A DNA stretch of 64,000 nt from Cupriavidus sp. EM10 (GCF_018729255.1 NZ_CP076061.1:372001-436000); one strand, 5' to 3'; counted from the stretch's first letter, positions 8,174 through 17,129 are shown. Program-made: numbers and translations. Notes: generated by a model not told the origin, from the letters alone.

Positions 8174-9202
8174 ATGAAAAAATTATTGCCCACCTCGACG
8201 GCCGGCAGCCTGCCCAAACCCTCCTGGCTCGCTCAGCCTGAAAAACTCTGGTCACCCTGGAAGCTGCAGGACGACGAACTGGTCGAAGGCAAGCGGGACG
8301 CCCTGCGTTTGTCGCTGCAGGAACAGCAGCACGCAGGCATCGATATCGTCAGCGATGGCGAACAAACGCGTCAGCATTTTGTCACCACGTTTATCGAGCA
8401 CCTGAGCGGGGTCGATTTCGAAAAGCGCGAGACCGTCAGGATTCGTGATCGCTATGACGCGAGCGTGCCGACGGTCGTCGGCTCCGTGAGCCGCCAGAAG
8501 CCCGTATTTGTCGAAGACGCGCGGTTTCTGCGCCAGCAAACCCGGCAACCGATCAAATGGGCGCTTCCGGGCCCCATGACGATGATTGACACGCTTTTTG
8601 ACAATCACTACAAGAGCCGCGAAAAGCTGGCCTGGGAGTTTGCGACCATCCTCAACCAGGAGGCCAGGGAACTGGAGGCCGCCGGCGTCGATATCATCCA
8701 GTTCGACGAACCCGCATTCAACGTATTCTTTGACGAAGTGAATGACTGGGGCGTTGCCACGCTGGAACGCGCGATTGAAGGCCTGAAATGCGAAACGGCC
8801 GTCCATATCTGCTATGGCTATGGCATCAAGGCCAATACCGACTGGAAACAGACACTGGGGTCGGAATGGCGGCAATATGAAGAGTCATTCCCCAAGCTGC
8901 AGAAGTCGAATATCGACATCATCTCGCTGGAATGCCACAACTCGCACGTTCCAATCGACCTGATCGAACTCATTCGCGGCAAGAAGGTGATGGTCGGTGC
9001 GATTGACGTGGCAAACCATACCGTCGAGACGCCGGAGGAAGTTGCCAATACCCTGCGCAAAGCGCTTCGGTTTGTCGATGCCGACAAGCTCTACCCTTGC
9101 ACCAACTGCGGCATGGCGCCCCTGCCTCGCGAAGTCGCGCGCGGCAAGCTGAACGCGCTCAGCGCCGGCGCCGCAATCGCCCGGGCGGAACTCTCGGCCT
9201 GA
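8174..9202 (+). CDS. mesD: Core-MetE type methionine synthase MesD
   Basis: This is a 342-residue cobalamin-independent methionine synthase of the short core-MetE class. It is a TIM-barrel protein without the N-terminal folate-binding half of MetE. The start MKKLLPTSTAGSLPKPSWL is typical. Zinc ligands are visible: His and Cys in AVHICYGYG near residue 213, and Cys in YPCTNCGM near residue 308. QFDEPAFN is the substrate-binding segment. Family knowledge says such enzymes use a methyl donor other than methyltetrahydrofolate and that this type depends on MesX and oxygen. The gene is intact and closes the operon. Confidence 0.88.
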   Translation: MKKLLPTSTAGSLPKPSWLAQPEKLWSPWKLQDDELVEGKRDALRLSLQEQQHAGIDIVSDGEQTRQHFVTTFIEHLSGVDFEKRETVRIRDRYDASVPTVVGSVSRQKPVFVEDARFLRQQTRQPIKWALPGPMTMIDTLFDNHYKSREKLAWEFATILNQEARELEAAGVDIIQFDEPAFNVFFDEVNDWGVATLERAIEGLKCETAVHICYGYGIKANTDWKQTLGSEWRQYEESFPKLQKSNIDIISLECHNSHVPIDLIELIRGKKVMVGAIDVANHTVETPEEVANTLRKALRFVDADKLYPCTNCGMAPLPREVARGKLNALSAGAAIARAELSA

Positions 9203-9238
9203 TGCCGGGCGGAAGTGCGCAAGGGCGAGGGGGCGCCG

Positions 9239-9384
9239 TCATGCTGCGTCCTCGCCCTGGATGCGGGCGAGACGCGCATCACGCGCCGGAGACTGGCCGA
9301 ACATGCGGCCATACTCGCGCGTGAATTGCGGCACGCTCTCGTAGCCCACGGCAAACGCCGCATGGCTCGCTGTTGCGCCTTCTT
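9239..9384 (-). pseudogene. AraC-family regulator, C-terminal fragment
   Basis: Only the last 45 or so codons of an AraC/XylS regulator remain: the second helix-turn-helix AFAVGYESVPQFTREYGRMF, then a natural stop at 9239. The N-terminal sensor and first helix-turn-helix are missing. Its broken edge meets the broken edge of an SDR fragment on the other strand at about 9371-9390. Confidence 0.75.
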
Positions 9385-9515
9385 GCCAACATGACCGCAT
9401 TGGGGCGCGTCGGCGTGCCCGACGATATCGGTCCCATGATCGCCAGGCTGCTTGCCGAGGACAATCGATGGGTCAACGCGCAACGGATCGAGGTGTCCGG
9501 GGGCAGAGCATCTGA
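9373..9515 (+). pseudogene. Short-chain dehydrogenase, C-terminal fragment
   Basis: The C-terminal 45 or so codons of an SDR oxidoreductase are present, with NMTALGRVGVPDDIGPMIA and WVNAQRIEVSGG. The frame reaches its natural end (SGGQSI) at 9515 only if one G is added in the G5 run at 9499-9503. The Rossmann N-terminus and catalytic Tyr are missing. Together with the AraC fragment this is what remains of a divergent AraC-SDR pair. Confidence 0.7.
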
Positions 9516-9623
9516 AGCTGGAACAACCTGGTGTCAGACACACACCTACCTCTTCCGGGGCTGTGATCGATGCACCGTGCGCGCAGAATGCACGTCGAAG
9601 TAACCCTTCTGATCCCTTGGAGC

Positions 9624-9654
9624 AGCCACGCTTCCCTGCCGTGGCTGTTTTTTT
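9624..9654 (+). terminator. Rho-independent terminator
   Basis: The perfect stem AGCCACG / CGTGGCT encloses a nine-base loop and is followed by GTTTTTTT on the plus strand. It lies between the SDR fragment and the convergent AAA ATPase gene and would stop plus-strand transcripts. Confidence 0.85.
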
Positions 9655-9670
9655 GATCAGTAGCCAGGCG

Positions 9671-11302
9671 TCATCTGGCCGGGTCAATGGCGCGGAACTG
9701 CGCGCACAACCTGAACACATCCTCGGATAACGCCGTCTGCTTCGCCTTGCCATAGCGGGTGGCGAGTTTCATCAACTCCTTGATGTCGCGGCCGCTCGCT
9801 TTCGGGTAGGCGCTGGTCAACGCGTGGACCAGATCGTCGCTCAGCGCCGCCCCGCACTGGTCTGCCTGCAGGCGCCAGAGCCGCGCCGCATCGTCCCTGC
9901 CCGGCGTCTCGTACTGGATGGTGGCAATGCAGCGCGACAGGATGGCGTCGTCGACATCGCCGGTACGGTTTGTCGTCATGAACAGCAGCCCGCTGAAGTA
10001 CTCCAGCGTGCGCAGGAACTCCGCCACGATGGCGTTGTGCTCCAGGTCATTGCCGCGACGGCGGATGTACACGTCCGCCTCGTCCAGCAGCAGCACCGCA
10101 TTCCAGCGCATGGCCCGGCGCAGAATCTCCATGAGGCTCGCGCCCACCGATGCGGCGGTCGTACCCAGCTGCCCGGAATGCACGCGGTAGAGCGGCTTGC
10201 CCACGACTTCCGCATACACCTCGGCCGTCAACGTCTTGCCAAGGCCGGGTGCACCCTGGCAGAGGATGGTCGTACCGCCCGATTTGCCTGGCACGACATC
10301 CTGAACCAGGACGTCCATATGCGAGGTCAGGATGTCGATCAGGTCGCGGTGGTGGGCCGGCAGCACCAGCTTGTCGCGCAGTTCCGGCCGGTATCGATAT
10401 TCGGTGAGGTGCTGGACATGCACCCAGATGTTCCGGTGCCATTCCAGGTGGAACAGGTGCACGTAGCCATGCAGCGGCATCTTGTCGAAGCCCGTGGCAA
10501 TGCCGGCCCTGCGCCAGAATTCGGCGTCGCATGTCACTTCGAAACGGCGCTCGAGCCGTTCCTCGTCATTGATGCAGCGGGCCGCCACGCCGTCGCCAAG
10601 TCGCGCCAGCGCGACGGCGCCCTTGCTTTCGACGGTGAACGCGGCCCCCGCGGCGATGTACTGTGCGCCGAAGCTGCGCTGGTAGCGGACAAAGCGCTGG
10701 GCATGCCGCTCGTATTCCTGCCGGAACTCCGCGCATTCCTTGTAGAAGCCAAAATCGGCGAGAAGCTGCGGGATGGTACGGTCGACGATTTCGTCACGCG
10801 TGACAATGACCGAAGTCGTCATGCCCGCCCTGCGCCGCCCGGGGTCGGTCAGTTCCGAATTGGCGGACAGCATGGAATTTGCCAGCAGGTCGATGGCAAC
10901 GTAGGGCATGCCCTGCTCGGGTTCCACGTGGCGAATCCGCTGGACCACCCACGGCAGCAGTACGCCATCGCGGCTGCGCTGGTACAGCCAGCCGTCGATG
11001 ACATCACGCGAAAGGTAGGCGACCAGCCCTGCCACCAGCAATTCCAGGCTGGGAATGGTGCGGGCCTGCGGCGCGTTGTAGATGTTGTCCAGCGCCAGCA
11101 TCTGGAACAGAAGTTCGCGCTCGTTCTGCGTCTTGCTGAGCGTGTAGAGCGAATTCAGCGACTGCGCGTCGAACAGGCGCACCGACACCGACATGCTGCC
11201 ATGGCAAATCCCGTGCGCCCTGAGCTGCCGGGCCAGCGGGGATTCGGCTTCGATCATGGCAAGCAGCGGGTGGATCAGGGACTGCGGAATCTCGAAATTC
11301 AT
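9671..11302 (-). CDS. AAA-family ATPase
   Basis: This is a 543-residue protein. Residues 1-300 have no recognised domain. Residues about 320-540 form an AAA ATPase module with Walker A GAPGLGKT near residue 352, Walker B LLLDEADVYI near 405 and a sensor Asn in FMTTNRTGDVDDAILSRC with its arginine. A C-terminal helical lid follows (ASGRDIKELMKLATRYG). The ATG at 11302 is chosen because GGAG lies eight bases upstream. A GTG at 11311 is also in frame. It follows the esterase gene by 45 bases on the same strand, so the two probably form an operon. The function may be protein remodelling, with the client unknown. Confidence 0.82.
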   Translation of the reverse strand: MNFEIPQSLIHPLLAMIEAESPLARQLRAHGICHGSMSVSVRLFDAQSLNSLYTLSKTQNERELLFQMLALDNIYNAPQARTIPSLELLVAGLVAYLSRDVIDGWLYQRSRDGVLLPWVVQRIRHVEPEQGMPYVAIDLLANSMLSANSELTDPGRRRAGMTTSVIVTRDEIVDRTIPQLLADFGFYKECAEFRQEYERHAQRFVRYQRSFGAQYIAAGAAFTVESKGAVALARLGDGVAARCINDEERLERRFEVTCDAEFWRRAGIATGFDKMPLHGYVHLFHLEWHRNIWVHVQHLTEYRYRPELRDKLVLPAHHRDLIDILTSHMDVLVQDVVPGKSGGTTILCQGAPGLGKTLTAEVYAEVVGKPLYRVHSGQLGTTAASVGASLMEILRRAMRWNAVLLLDEADVYIRRRGNDLEHNAIVAEFLRTLEYFSGLLFMTTNRTGDVDDAILSRCIATIQYETPGRDDAARLWRLQADQCGAALSDDLVHALTSAYPKASGRDIKELMKLATRYGKAKQTALSEDVFRLCAQFRAIDPAR

Positions 11303-11347
11303 CGGTTGCACTCCGTTGGCGGCAAAACCCCTGGCTCACAACGAGCG

Positions 11348-12022
11348 CTATGCCAGGAAAAAGCGGATGGCCTCGGCCACGATGGGCGGCTGGATCGCAT
11401 GCATGCCGTTGAATTCGACATACTCGACGTCGTACCCGGCGGCTTTCAGCTTGGCCGCATTGGCGCGGCCGCTGGTCTGCACCGGCAATTGCTCGTCGGC
11501 CAGCCCATGCGCAATGAAGACCTTTGGCGTGCCTTCCTGCATGAATATGGACATGAACCCGCCCGAGAACGCGATGACGTGGCTGGCGATGTCGCCGTTG
11601 GTGATCCCGATCGACAGCGCGTAGCTGGCGCCGTCCGAAAAGCCAGCAAACGCCAGTCGGTCCGGGCGGATCCGATAGCGCGCGGACACAGCGGCCAGCG
11701 CCTGCTGCAGGCGCTCCAGGTCGGGCCCGTTGCCGCCGATGACGATGTCCCACGTGGGAAAGGTCGAATGCGGCGCCAGCACCAGGAAGCCATGCGCATC
11801 CGCGTGCCGCTCGATGAAGGGCAACACCTTTTCCGGAAAGCCACCGGCGCCGTGGAACATGACCAGCATCGGCACCGGTTCAGGGCCAAGCCCGACGGGA
11901 ACGTACAGGACAGCATCGCGCTCGTCGGCAATGCCGAGGTGGTGCCGGCCCGGCGGCAAAGGGGGCTGCGATGGCTCGGCGTGCGTGAAAGTCATCCGGC
12001 CCAGCAAAGAAGGATCGAGCAT
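11348..12022 (-). CDS. Alpha/beta-hydrolase, esterase/phospholipase-like
   Basis: This is a 224-residue serine hydrolase of the small carboxylesterase/PHB-depolymerase-like group. The nucleophile elbow GFSDGAS lies near residue 128. The oxyanion segment LVMFHGAGG is near 55, an acidic residue follows in HGLADEQLPV, and the catalytic His is in FNGMHAI near the C-terminus. No signal peptide is seen, so it is probably cytosolic. It is the first gene of a two-gene unit with the AAA ATPase. A perfect dyad 21 bases upstream of its ATG suggests dedicated regulation. The substrate is unknown. Confidence 0.82.
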   Translation of the reverse strand: MLDPSLLGRMTFTHAEPSQPPLPPGRHHLGIADERDAVLYVPVGLGPEPVPMLVMFHGAGGFPEKVLPFIERHADAHGFLVLAPHSTFPTWDIVIGGNGPDLERLQQALAAVSARYRIRPDRLAFAGFSDGASYALSIGITNGDIASHVIAFSGGFMSIFMQEGTPKVFIAHGLADEQLPVQTSGRANAAKLKAAGYDVEYVEFNGMHAIQPPIVAEAIRFFLA

Positions 12023-12042
12023 GGGGAACGATGCCTCGTCGA

Positions 12043-12069
12043 TGTGGTGGTATGTAATATATCACCACA
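12043..12069. promoter_or_regulatory. Inverted repeat upstream of esterase-AAA operon
   Basis: TGTGGTG-N13-CACCACA is a perfect seven-base inverted repeat with an AT-only-like centre (GTATGTAATATAT). It sits about 21 bases before the esterase ATG, over the expected promoter. It is a good operator candidate. No regulator gene lies adjacent. Confidence 0.5.
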
Positions 12070-12251
12070 ATTGGGCGGGAGGCATTCCGCTTTCGTCTCG
12101 CAGCCGCACATCACCGCCCGCTGATGCCGAATATCGCCTGTAAGGCCCTGCCGCCCGCTTAAGCCACCCTGCTAGAATTCGGGAAAACCCTGTAAGGGAA
12201 ACTACCAATCCGCGAGAATCTCTTCGCTCAATGCCGACAGGCCATCGCCAC

Positions 12252-12425
12252 ATGACCGATCTCTCCTACGTGCCGCACGCCGCAACCCTCTCCAACCTTT
12301 CGCGCGATACCGACCAGCACTCATCCGGCTGGTGGGCCAACTACTGGGCCGGCGGCTGGGATCTGTACCTCCACAACGCACGGGCAATCGCCGACGCCTT
12401 CGCGCCGGCCAGGACGGCACCCTGA
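12252..12425 (+). CDS. Small hypothetical protein
   Basis: This is a 57-codon frame starting MTDLSYVPHAATLSN. It is followed by a Trp-rich segment (SGWWANYWAGGWDLYLHNA) and a helical end. No family is recognised and there is no strong ribosome-binding site. The unusual Trp content and balanced codon use suggest a genuine small protein, but evidence is limited to composition. Confidence 0.4.
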   Translation: MTDLSYVPHAATLSNLSRDTDQHSSGWWANYWAGGWDLYLHNARAIADAFAPARTAP

Positions 12426-12640
12426 ATCGCACTCGGCCGCGGCGGAATCTCGTTGTAATCGGCACGGTATAATCCGGGCCGCATCTATTACCCGAATTCC
12501 TGTTGTCTGAAGTGATGTCTCGAATCTGTGCGCCTGTGCCACCCGCGGCGCGACATGAACGCGTGAGCAGCGGCGTCATCACCTACCCCCAACCAGCCCG
12601 CGCCAAAAGACGGCGAACGTTCGGCCCAGGATTCGCTTTA

Positions 12641-12652
12641 CAAGGATCCTTG
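12641..12652. promoter_or_regulatory. Palindrome overlapping the ribosome-binding site
   Basis: CAAGGATCCTTG is a perfect 12-base palindrome that contains the AAGGA ribosome-binding site of the Bug receptor gene, whose ATG is two bases further on. It could be fortuitous, a protein-binding site, or a structure limiting translation. Confidence 0.3.
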
Positions 12653-12654
12653 CA

Positions 12655-13635
12655 ATGCTGAAGTCAATGCTGGCCACCGTGCTGGTGGCCTGTGGTCTCG
12701 TCACCACGCCCGTACACGCCCAGTCCGCCAATGCCCAATGGCCCACCAAGCCCATCCGGTTGGTGATTCCGTTCCCGCCGGGCGGCGGTACCGATATCCT
12801 GGCGCGCCTGGTGGCCAACCAGGTGTCGCAGGACACCAAATGGACGTTTGTGCCGGACAACAAGCCGGGGGCCGGCGGCACGCTCGGCATCGCGGAAATC
12901 GTCCGCGCCGCGCCCACGGGTTATGAACTGGTCATGGGGCAGAAAGACAATCTCGTGGTGGCACCGTGGCTCTACAAGTCGGTATCCTATGTGCCTGATC
13001 GCGATCTGGTTGCGATCAGCCACGTCGCCTACACGCCCATCGCCATCGTCACGTCGGCCAATTCGCGCTTCAAGACCCTGGCTGACGTGGTATCCGCCGC
13101 GAAGGCGCATCCGGAATCCATCAAGTACGGGTCGCCCGGCAATGGCACGACCATCCATCTGGCCGCCGAGATCTTCAGCCAGGCGGCCGGTATCCGATTG
13201 CTGCACGTACCCTACAAGGGCTCCAATGCGGCGATGATGGATGCCATGGCCGGCAACGTCGACCTGATGGTGGCCTCCGTGCCCTCTGCGCTGGCCCAGG
13301 TCAAGGCCGGCAAGCTGCGCGCGTTGGCGGTGACGTCGGCCACCCGCAGCACGTCGCTGCCCAATGTCCCGACCGTCGCGGAGAGCGGCTACAGGAACGT
13401 GGACGTCAGCACGTGGTACGGCATCTTCGCGCCGGCCAAAACGCCTGCAGAGGTGGTCGAGCGTATCGGGACCGAGGTCAACAAGGTTCTCGCCCGCCCT
13501 GACGTCATCCGCGCCATCCACGAGCAGGGTGCCGAACCCAGGCTCATGAGCGCGCAGCAGTTCGCGGAGGTCGTGAGATCCGAATACAAGGCCTGGAAAC
13601 CCATCGTGGAACGCTCGGGCGCCAAGCTCGAGTAA
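12655..13635 (+). CDS. Bug/TctC-type tripartite tricarboxylate transporter receptor
   Basis: This 326-residue periplasmic solute-binding protein belongs to the Bug family. Residues 1-22 form a Sec signal peptide (MLATVLVACGLVTTPVHA). The mature start AQWPTKPIRLVIPFPPGGGTDILAR is the Bug signature, and PDNKPGAGGTLG and the GSPGNGTTIHL ligand loop follow. These receptors bind carboxylates such as citrate or aromatic acids for the TctAB membrane transporter, or act as sensors. No tctA or tctB is present here, so it is an orphan receptor, as is common in Bordetella and Cupriavidus. The ligand is unknown. Confidence 0.92.
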   Translation: MLKSMLATVLVACGLVTTPVHAQSANAQWPTKPIRLVIPFPPGGGTDILARLVANQVSQDTKWTFVPDNKPGAGGTLGIAEIVRAAPTGYELVMGQKDNLVVAPWLYKSVSYVPDRDLVAISHVAYTPIAIVTSANSRFKTLADVVSAAKAHPESIKYGSPGNGTTIHLAAEIFSQAAGIRLLHVPYKGSNAAMMDAMAGNVDLMVASVPSALAQVKAGKLRALAVTSATRSTSLPNVPTVAESGYRNVDVSTWYGIFAPAKTPAEVVERIGTEVNKVLARPDVIRAIHEQGAEPRLMSAQQFAEVVRSEYKAWKPIVERSGAKLE

Positions 13636-13858
13636 GAGGCCCCTCGCACAAGGGGCTAAACCGTGTCGCCGCCAGCGCCGCGGGGCGCCAGTGCTCGCGT
13701 GGGAACATGGGTACGCGCCCCCGCCCTTCGAATTCGACAATGACCGCGGTGGGGCTGGCAATGCGGGTGATCGTCACGGGTGCGCCCCGAAAGATCCACG
13801 TCGTTTCGATCTGATAGGGACTTTGTCGGTACGCCTTGCGGCGTTGCTTGCTGTTCAT
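13544..13858 (-). CDS. Small hypothetical protein
   Basis: The ATG at 13858 opens MNSKQRRKAYRQSPYQ, then a beta-like segment (APVTITRIASPTAVIVEFEGR). The first 60 residues look protein-like. The remainder runs antisense into the end of the Bug receptor gene and looks spurious. A one-base break near 13667 would instead end the protein at a TAG at 13656. No family is recognised. Confidence 0.35.
   Translation of the reverse strand: MNSKQRRKAYRQSPYQIETTWIFRGAPVTITRIASPTAVIVEFEGRGRVPMFPREHWRPAALAATRFSPLCEGPLTRAWRPSVPRWVSRPCIRISRPPRTAARS
13639..13656 (+). terminator. Weak hairpin after Bug receptor gene
   Basis: GCCCCT-N6-AGGGGC forms a perfect six-base stem four bases after the stop codon region. 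It lacks a T tract, so it is at best a weak or Rho-assisted terminator. Confidence 0.3.
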
Positions 13859-13967
13859 ATCAAAAGCGTTTATCGCTGATTCTTGTCGCCAACTGTTTCG
13901 GTCAATCTCGCACAGTCTCGTGGCATGAGGCTCGGGCGCCCTCGGCAGTTCCCGAGGGCAAAAGGGA

Positions 13968-15233
13968 TTACGGGACAAGCTCCTCGGTTCGCGCGTCAGA
14001 GACGGCTTGCGCCAGTGCCTCGGTCACACGGATCTCTGCCCCGATCGGGGTCATTTGCGCCGTTGCCGCAAACGGCGCTGCCGACGTCGGAGACGGATGG
14101 CTGTTGCGTCGCCACAGGAAGAAGGACGCCAGGCCAGCGTGCAGGACGACAAACGCCCAGAAGAGCCCGCTGGGACCTAACCGGTTCATGAGCGGCGAGA
14201 TGACCAAGGGACTGATCGCCGAACCGACCGAATTGATCAGCAGCATGCCCTGGATGACGCGTACCAGCTCGCCGGCTTCTGCACGATCCGCCGAGTGGCT
14301 CACCGCGACCGGGTAAATGGCAAAAATACCGCCTCCGATCAGGAACATCAGCCCCATCAACAAAGGCGGATAACTCGGAAGGATCAAAACGGCCAGAGAG
14401 ACCGCTGCGCACCCCACGCTCAACGCGAGCAGGACAGTCTGCCTGTCCTTCCTGTCGGACCATCGTCCTACAGGATATTGCAATGCCATCGCGCCGCAGA
14501 TGGCACTGGCCATCAACTGGCCCACCTGGGCCACGCTCATGCCCTCTCGTTGCAGGTAGATCGGCAGGAGCGTATAGACCGCCGCAATGCCCACACCGGA
14601 ACCAAAGCTGCCGATTGCGCCTGCGGGCGTCATGCGAACGAGATCCTGCGGCATCAGGGGTTCGGCATGGCCTACGTCCGGTGCAGTCTTCGGCAGGACG
14701 GCCATGGGCAACACCGCCATGGAACCGAGCACCCCGGCCACCATGAATGGCGCGCTTTCAGCCACCGATCCCATCGCGCCCAGGCTCATCTGAGCCAGCA
14801 TGATCGACCCGTAGAGCGCGATCATATAGATCGCCAGCAACCGCCCTCTGGACTTCGTATCCCCGACCAGCAGCAACCAGCTTTCCACGACGAGGTAGAT
14901 GCCCACCATGGCCCAGCCGTTCACGAGGCGCAGCACAAGCCAGACCCAGGGATCGAACACCATACCCTGGAGCAGGTACGTGATTGCGACAAGGGAGGCA
15001 AAGCTGCTGTATGAGCGGATGTGACCGATCCGGGCAATCAGCCGGTCGCTGGTCACCGCACCCAGCGTCAGCCCTACAAAATAGGCTGACGAGATGGCGC
15101 CGATCATCGTTGCCGAAACGCTCGCGGCATCGAGCCGGAGAGACGTGAGGGAAGACATGAAGCCGCTTCCCAAGCTGACAATGAACAACCCTAAAAGTGG
15201 CCCAACCGCCACGGCCCAACTGCTGCGCGACAC
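13968..15233 (-). CDS. MFS transporter, YcaD-like
   Basis: This is a 421-residue major facilitator protein with twelve predicted helices, resembling the YcaD/quinate-independent exporter group. GSGFMSSLTSLRLDA opens helix 1. DRLIARIGHIRSY is the helix 2-3 loop. GRWSDRKDRQTVL is the matching loop of the second half, and a short cytosolic tail ends the protein. The frame is intact. It lies convergent with the Bug receptor gene and has no evident partner. The substrate cannot be inferred. Confidence 0.85.
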   Translation of the reverse strand: MSRSSWAVAVGPLLGLFIVSLGSGFMSSLTSLRLDAASVSATMIGAISSAYFVGLTLGAVTSDRLIARIGHIRSYSSFASLVAITYLLQGMVFDPWVWLVLRLVNGWAMVGIYLVVESWLLLVGDTKSRGRLLAIYMIALYGSIMLAQMSLGAMGSVAESAPFMVAGVLGSMAVLPMAVLPKTAPDVGHAEPLMPQDLVRMTPAGAIGSFGSGVGIAAVYTLLPIYLQREGMSVAQVGQLMASAICGAMALQYPVGRWSDRKDRQTVLLALSVGCAAVSLAVLILPSYPPLLMGLMFLIGGGIFAIYPVAVSHSADRAEAGELVRVIQGMLLINSVGSAISPLVISPLMNRLGPSGLFWAFVVLHAGLASFFLWRRNSHPSPTSAAPFAATAQMTPIGAEIRVTEALAQAVSDARTEELVP

Positions 15234-15326
15234 AACTTCCTCTCAAGGCAACACGAAATGCACCGCGGAGGATACCCGATCTCGGATGAGGCCCCCTGCG
15301 CTAGCGCGCCCCGCCCCCTGTGCTCG

Positions 15327-15443
15327 CTAGCGATGGACGGCCCCAACAAGGCCAAACACCACTGACAGCGCATACATCGCCCACGCCGCGACCATTAAAA
15401 GAACCGCGGCCGTCAACGATCCGCACATGGTCTGCATGACCAT
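15327..15443 (-). CDS. Possible short single-helix membrane peptide
   Basis: A 38-codon frame from 15443 (MVMQTMCGSLTAAVLL) encodes one hydrophobic helix and a short tail ending GLVGAVHR. It lies between two minus-strand genes. Support rests only on the hydrophobic pattern. Confidence 0.25.
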   Translation of the reverse strand: MVMQTMCGSLTAAVLLMVAAWAMYALSVVFGLVGAVHR

Positions 15444-15604
15444 TGGCGATAGCGATGCGTGACCGCGCTGGCATAGGATGGCCAGCCTGTGCGCCGATTG
15501 ACCGACCCGCCTGAATTGCCGACTATTTGGCATGAGACTTCCTGGCTCTATTGCATGGTCCGCCTTCCGCAGGCGGACCACTGGCGTGATTCCGCCTTGC
15601 TGCG

Positions 15605-16618
15605 TCAGCCCGTGATGAACGCAAGGAGGTCCGCGTTGATAACGGCCGCCTGCGTCGTTGGCATGCCATGCGGAAATCCCTTGTAGGTTTTCAACGTGCC
15701 ATGCCTCAGCAGCTTCGCGGACAGCGGGCCCGCATCGGCATACGGGACGATCTGGTCGTCGTCACCGTGCATGACCAGCATGGGCACGGAGATTTTCTTC
15801 AGATCCTCGGTGAAGTCGGTCTGCGAGAACGCCACGATGCCGTCGAAGTGCGCCTTTGCACTTCCCATCATGCCTTGGCGCCACCAGTTCTGGATGATGC
15901 CTTCCTGGGGCTTTGCACCTGGCCGGTTGAATCCATAGAAAGGGCCGGCGGGAAGATCGCGGAAGAACTGCGCCCGGTTGGTGGCCGTCTGCGTCTGCAG
16001 GTCATCAAAGACTTCCCTGGGTAGCCCGCCAGGGTTGGATGCGGTCTTGACCATCAACGGCGGCACTGCCGCGATCAGACAGCCTTTCGCCGCCCGCTTC
16101 TCGCCGTGCCGCGCCAGATAGCGCACGACTTCGCCGCCACCGGTGGAATGGCCAACGTGGATCGCACCCTTCAGATCGAGATGCGCAATGACCGCGGCGA
16201 GGTCATCGGCATAGTGATCCATGTCGTGGCCATCCCAGACTTGCGACGAGCGTCCGTGCCCTCTCCTGTCGTGGGCAATGACACGATAGCCCTTCGCCAG
16301 GAAGAACATCATCTGGGCGTCCCAGTCGTCCGAACTCAGTGGCCAGCCGTGGGAAAAGACGATCGGGGTGGCGTGGGTCGGACCCCAATCCTTGTAGTAG
16401 ATCTGGACACCGTCCCGAGTGGTCACGTATTGCATGGCAGCGTTTCCTTGCGAGTGGGTTGCCGCACCCATGGGCGCGGTAGAGGATGCCGAAGCGGAAG
16501 CGGCCCCGGACGAGAGCGGTAACGCTGCTGTCGCCGCGGCACCCGCCCCTAGCACCAGAAACTGCCGGCGATCGATTTCGCTGGCGGAAGATATAGATGG
16601 CGTTGACACACCTTTCAT
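15605..16618 (-). CDS. Tat-exported alpha/beta-hydrolase (non-haem chloroperoxidase type)
   Basis: The ATG at 16618 has AAGGAG nine bases upstream, giving 337 residues. A twin-arginine signal ([20 protein letters not shown]) occupies about residues 16-40, so the enzyme is exported folded. The hydrolase core follows: the oxyanion segment [11 protein letters not shown], the nucleophile elbow GHSTGGG near residue 165, an acid in [14 protein letters not shown], and the catalytic His in GFPHGM near the C-terminus. This matches the non-haem haloperoxidase/arylesterase family, which hydrolyses esters and forms peracids. The true substrate is unknown. Confidence 0.88.
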   Translation of the reverse strand: MKGVSTPSISSASEIDRRQFLVLGAGAAATAALPLSSGAASASASSTAPMGAATHSQGNAAMQYVTTRDGVQIYYKDWGPTHATPIVFSHGWPLSSDDWDAQMMFFLAKGYRVIAHDRRGHGRSSQVWDGHDMDHYADDLAAVIAHLDLKGAIHVGHSTGGGEVVRYLARHGEKRAAKGCLIAAVPPLMVKTASNPGGLPREVFDDLQTQTATNRAQFFRDLPAGPFYGFNRPGAKPQEGIIQNWWRQGMMGSAKAHFDGIVAFSQTDFTEDLKKISVPMLVMHGDDDQIVPYADAGPLSAKLLRHGTLKTYKGFPHGMPTTQAAVINADLLAFITG

Positions 16619-16682
16619 GGCGCCGGACTCCTTGATGGGTTGGTAGTGAGACCGAGAAGATGACAAAGCAGGCAACCGCGCC

Positions 16683-16820
16683 TTACAGGCTCCGCAGCAG
16701 CGTGCCCGTCAGCGCGACGACCGCGATGACGTTGGCGTATGCATCGCCTCCGCTCGCGAGATAAGCCACCATGCATGAGGCGCCGGTAGCGACCAGCATG
16801 TAGGCCAGCGCGGAAATCAT
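16683..16820 (-). CDS. Small membrane protein
   Basis: This is a 45-residue frame from an ATG at 16820 with AAGGGG upstream. It is almost wholly hydrophobic ([20 protein letters not shown], then a second segment [12 protein letters not shown]) with a GGDAYAN turn between. It lies upstream of the Tat hydrolase on the same strand and might be cotranscribed. No family is recognised. Confidence 0.45.
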   Translation of the reverse strand: MISALAYMLVATGASCMVAYLASGGDAYANVIAVVALTGTLLRSL

Positions 16821-17129
16821 GATGAGCGTCCCCTTGTCGTTGGTACGGAAAGGGATTGCGTGTCGATGTCCGCAGGCCCGTTCAGTGAGGGCCAATGTAG
16901 AGGGACGGCGACTTCATGCCATTGGCCTTTGGTATTGCCAGCGGAGTTGCGAACCGTTCAATCGTTCGCGGGACATCCCGGCGCATCGCATGCCCCGCGT
17001 GCTTGTGCGCAATAACGCACCGGGTCGTGCGCCAAGCGCCCGCCTACGCCCAGAGCGATACCAAGGTATATTGACTGGCCTTTCGCGCGACGCGATCTTT
17101 GCGCCAGGCAATTGCAGGAAGAAGTCGCA

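Noticed and set aside
9824..12124. A 766-codon plus-strand frame across the AAA ATPase and esterase genes
   Set aside because: It spans two well-supported minus-strand genes and their gap and shows no domain of its own.
12468..12473. TATAAT as a strong promoter for the Bug receptor
   Set aside because: No TTGACA-like -35 lies at 16-18 bases upstream, and the receptor start is about 180 bases away. It may be real but cannot be supported.
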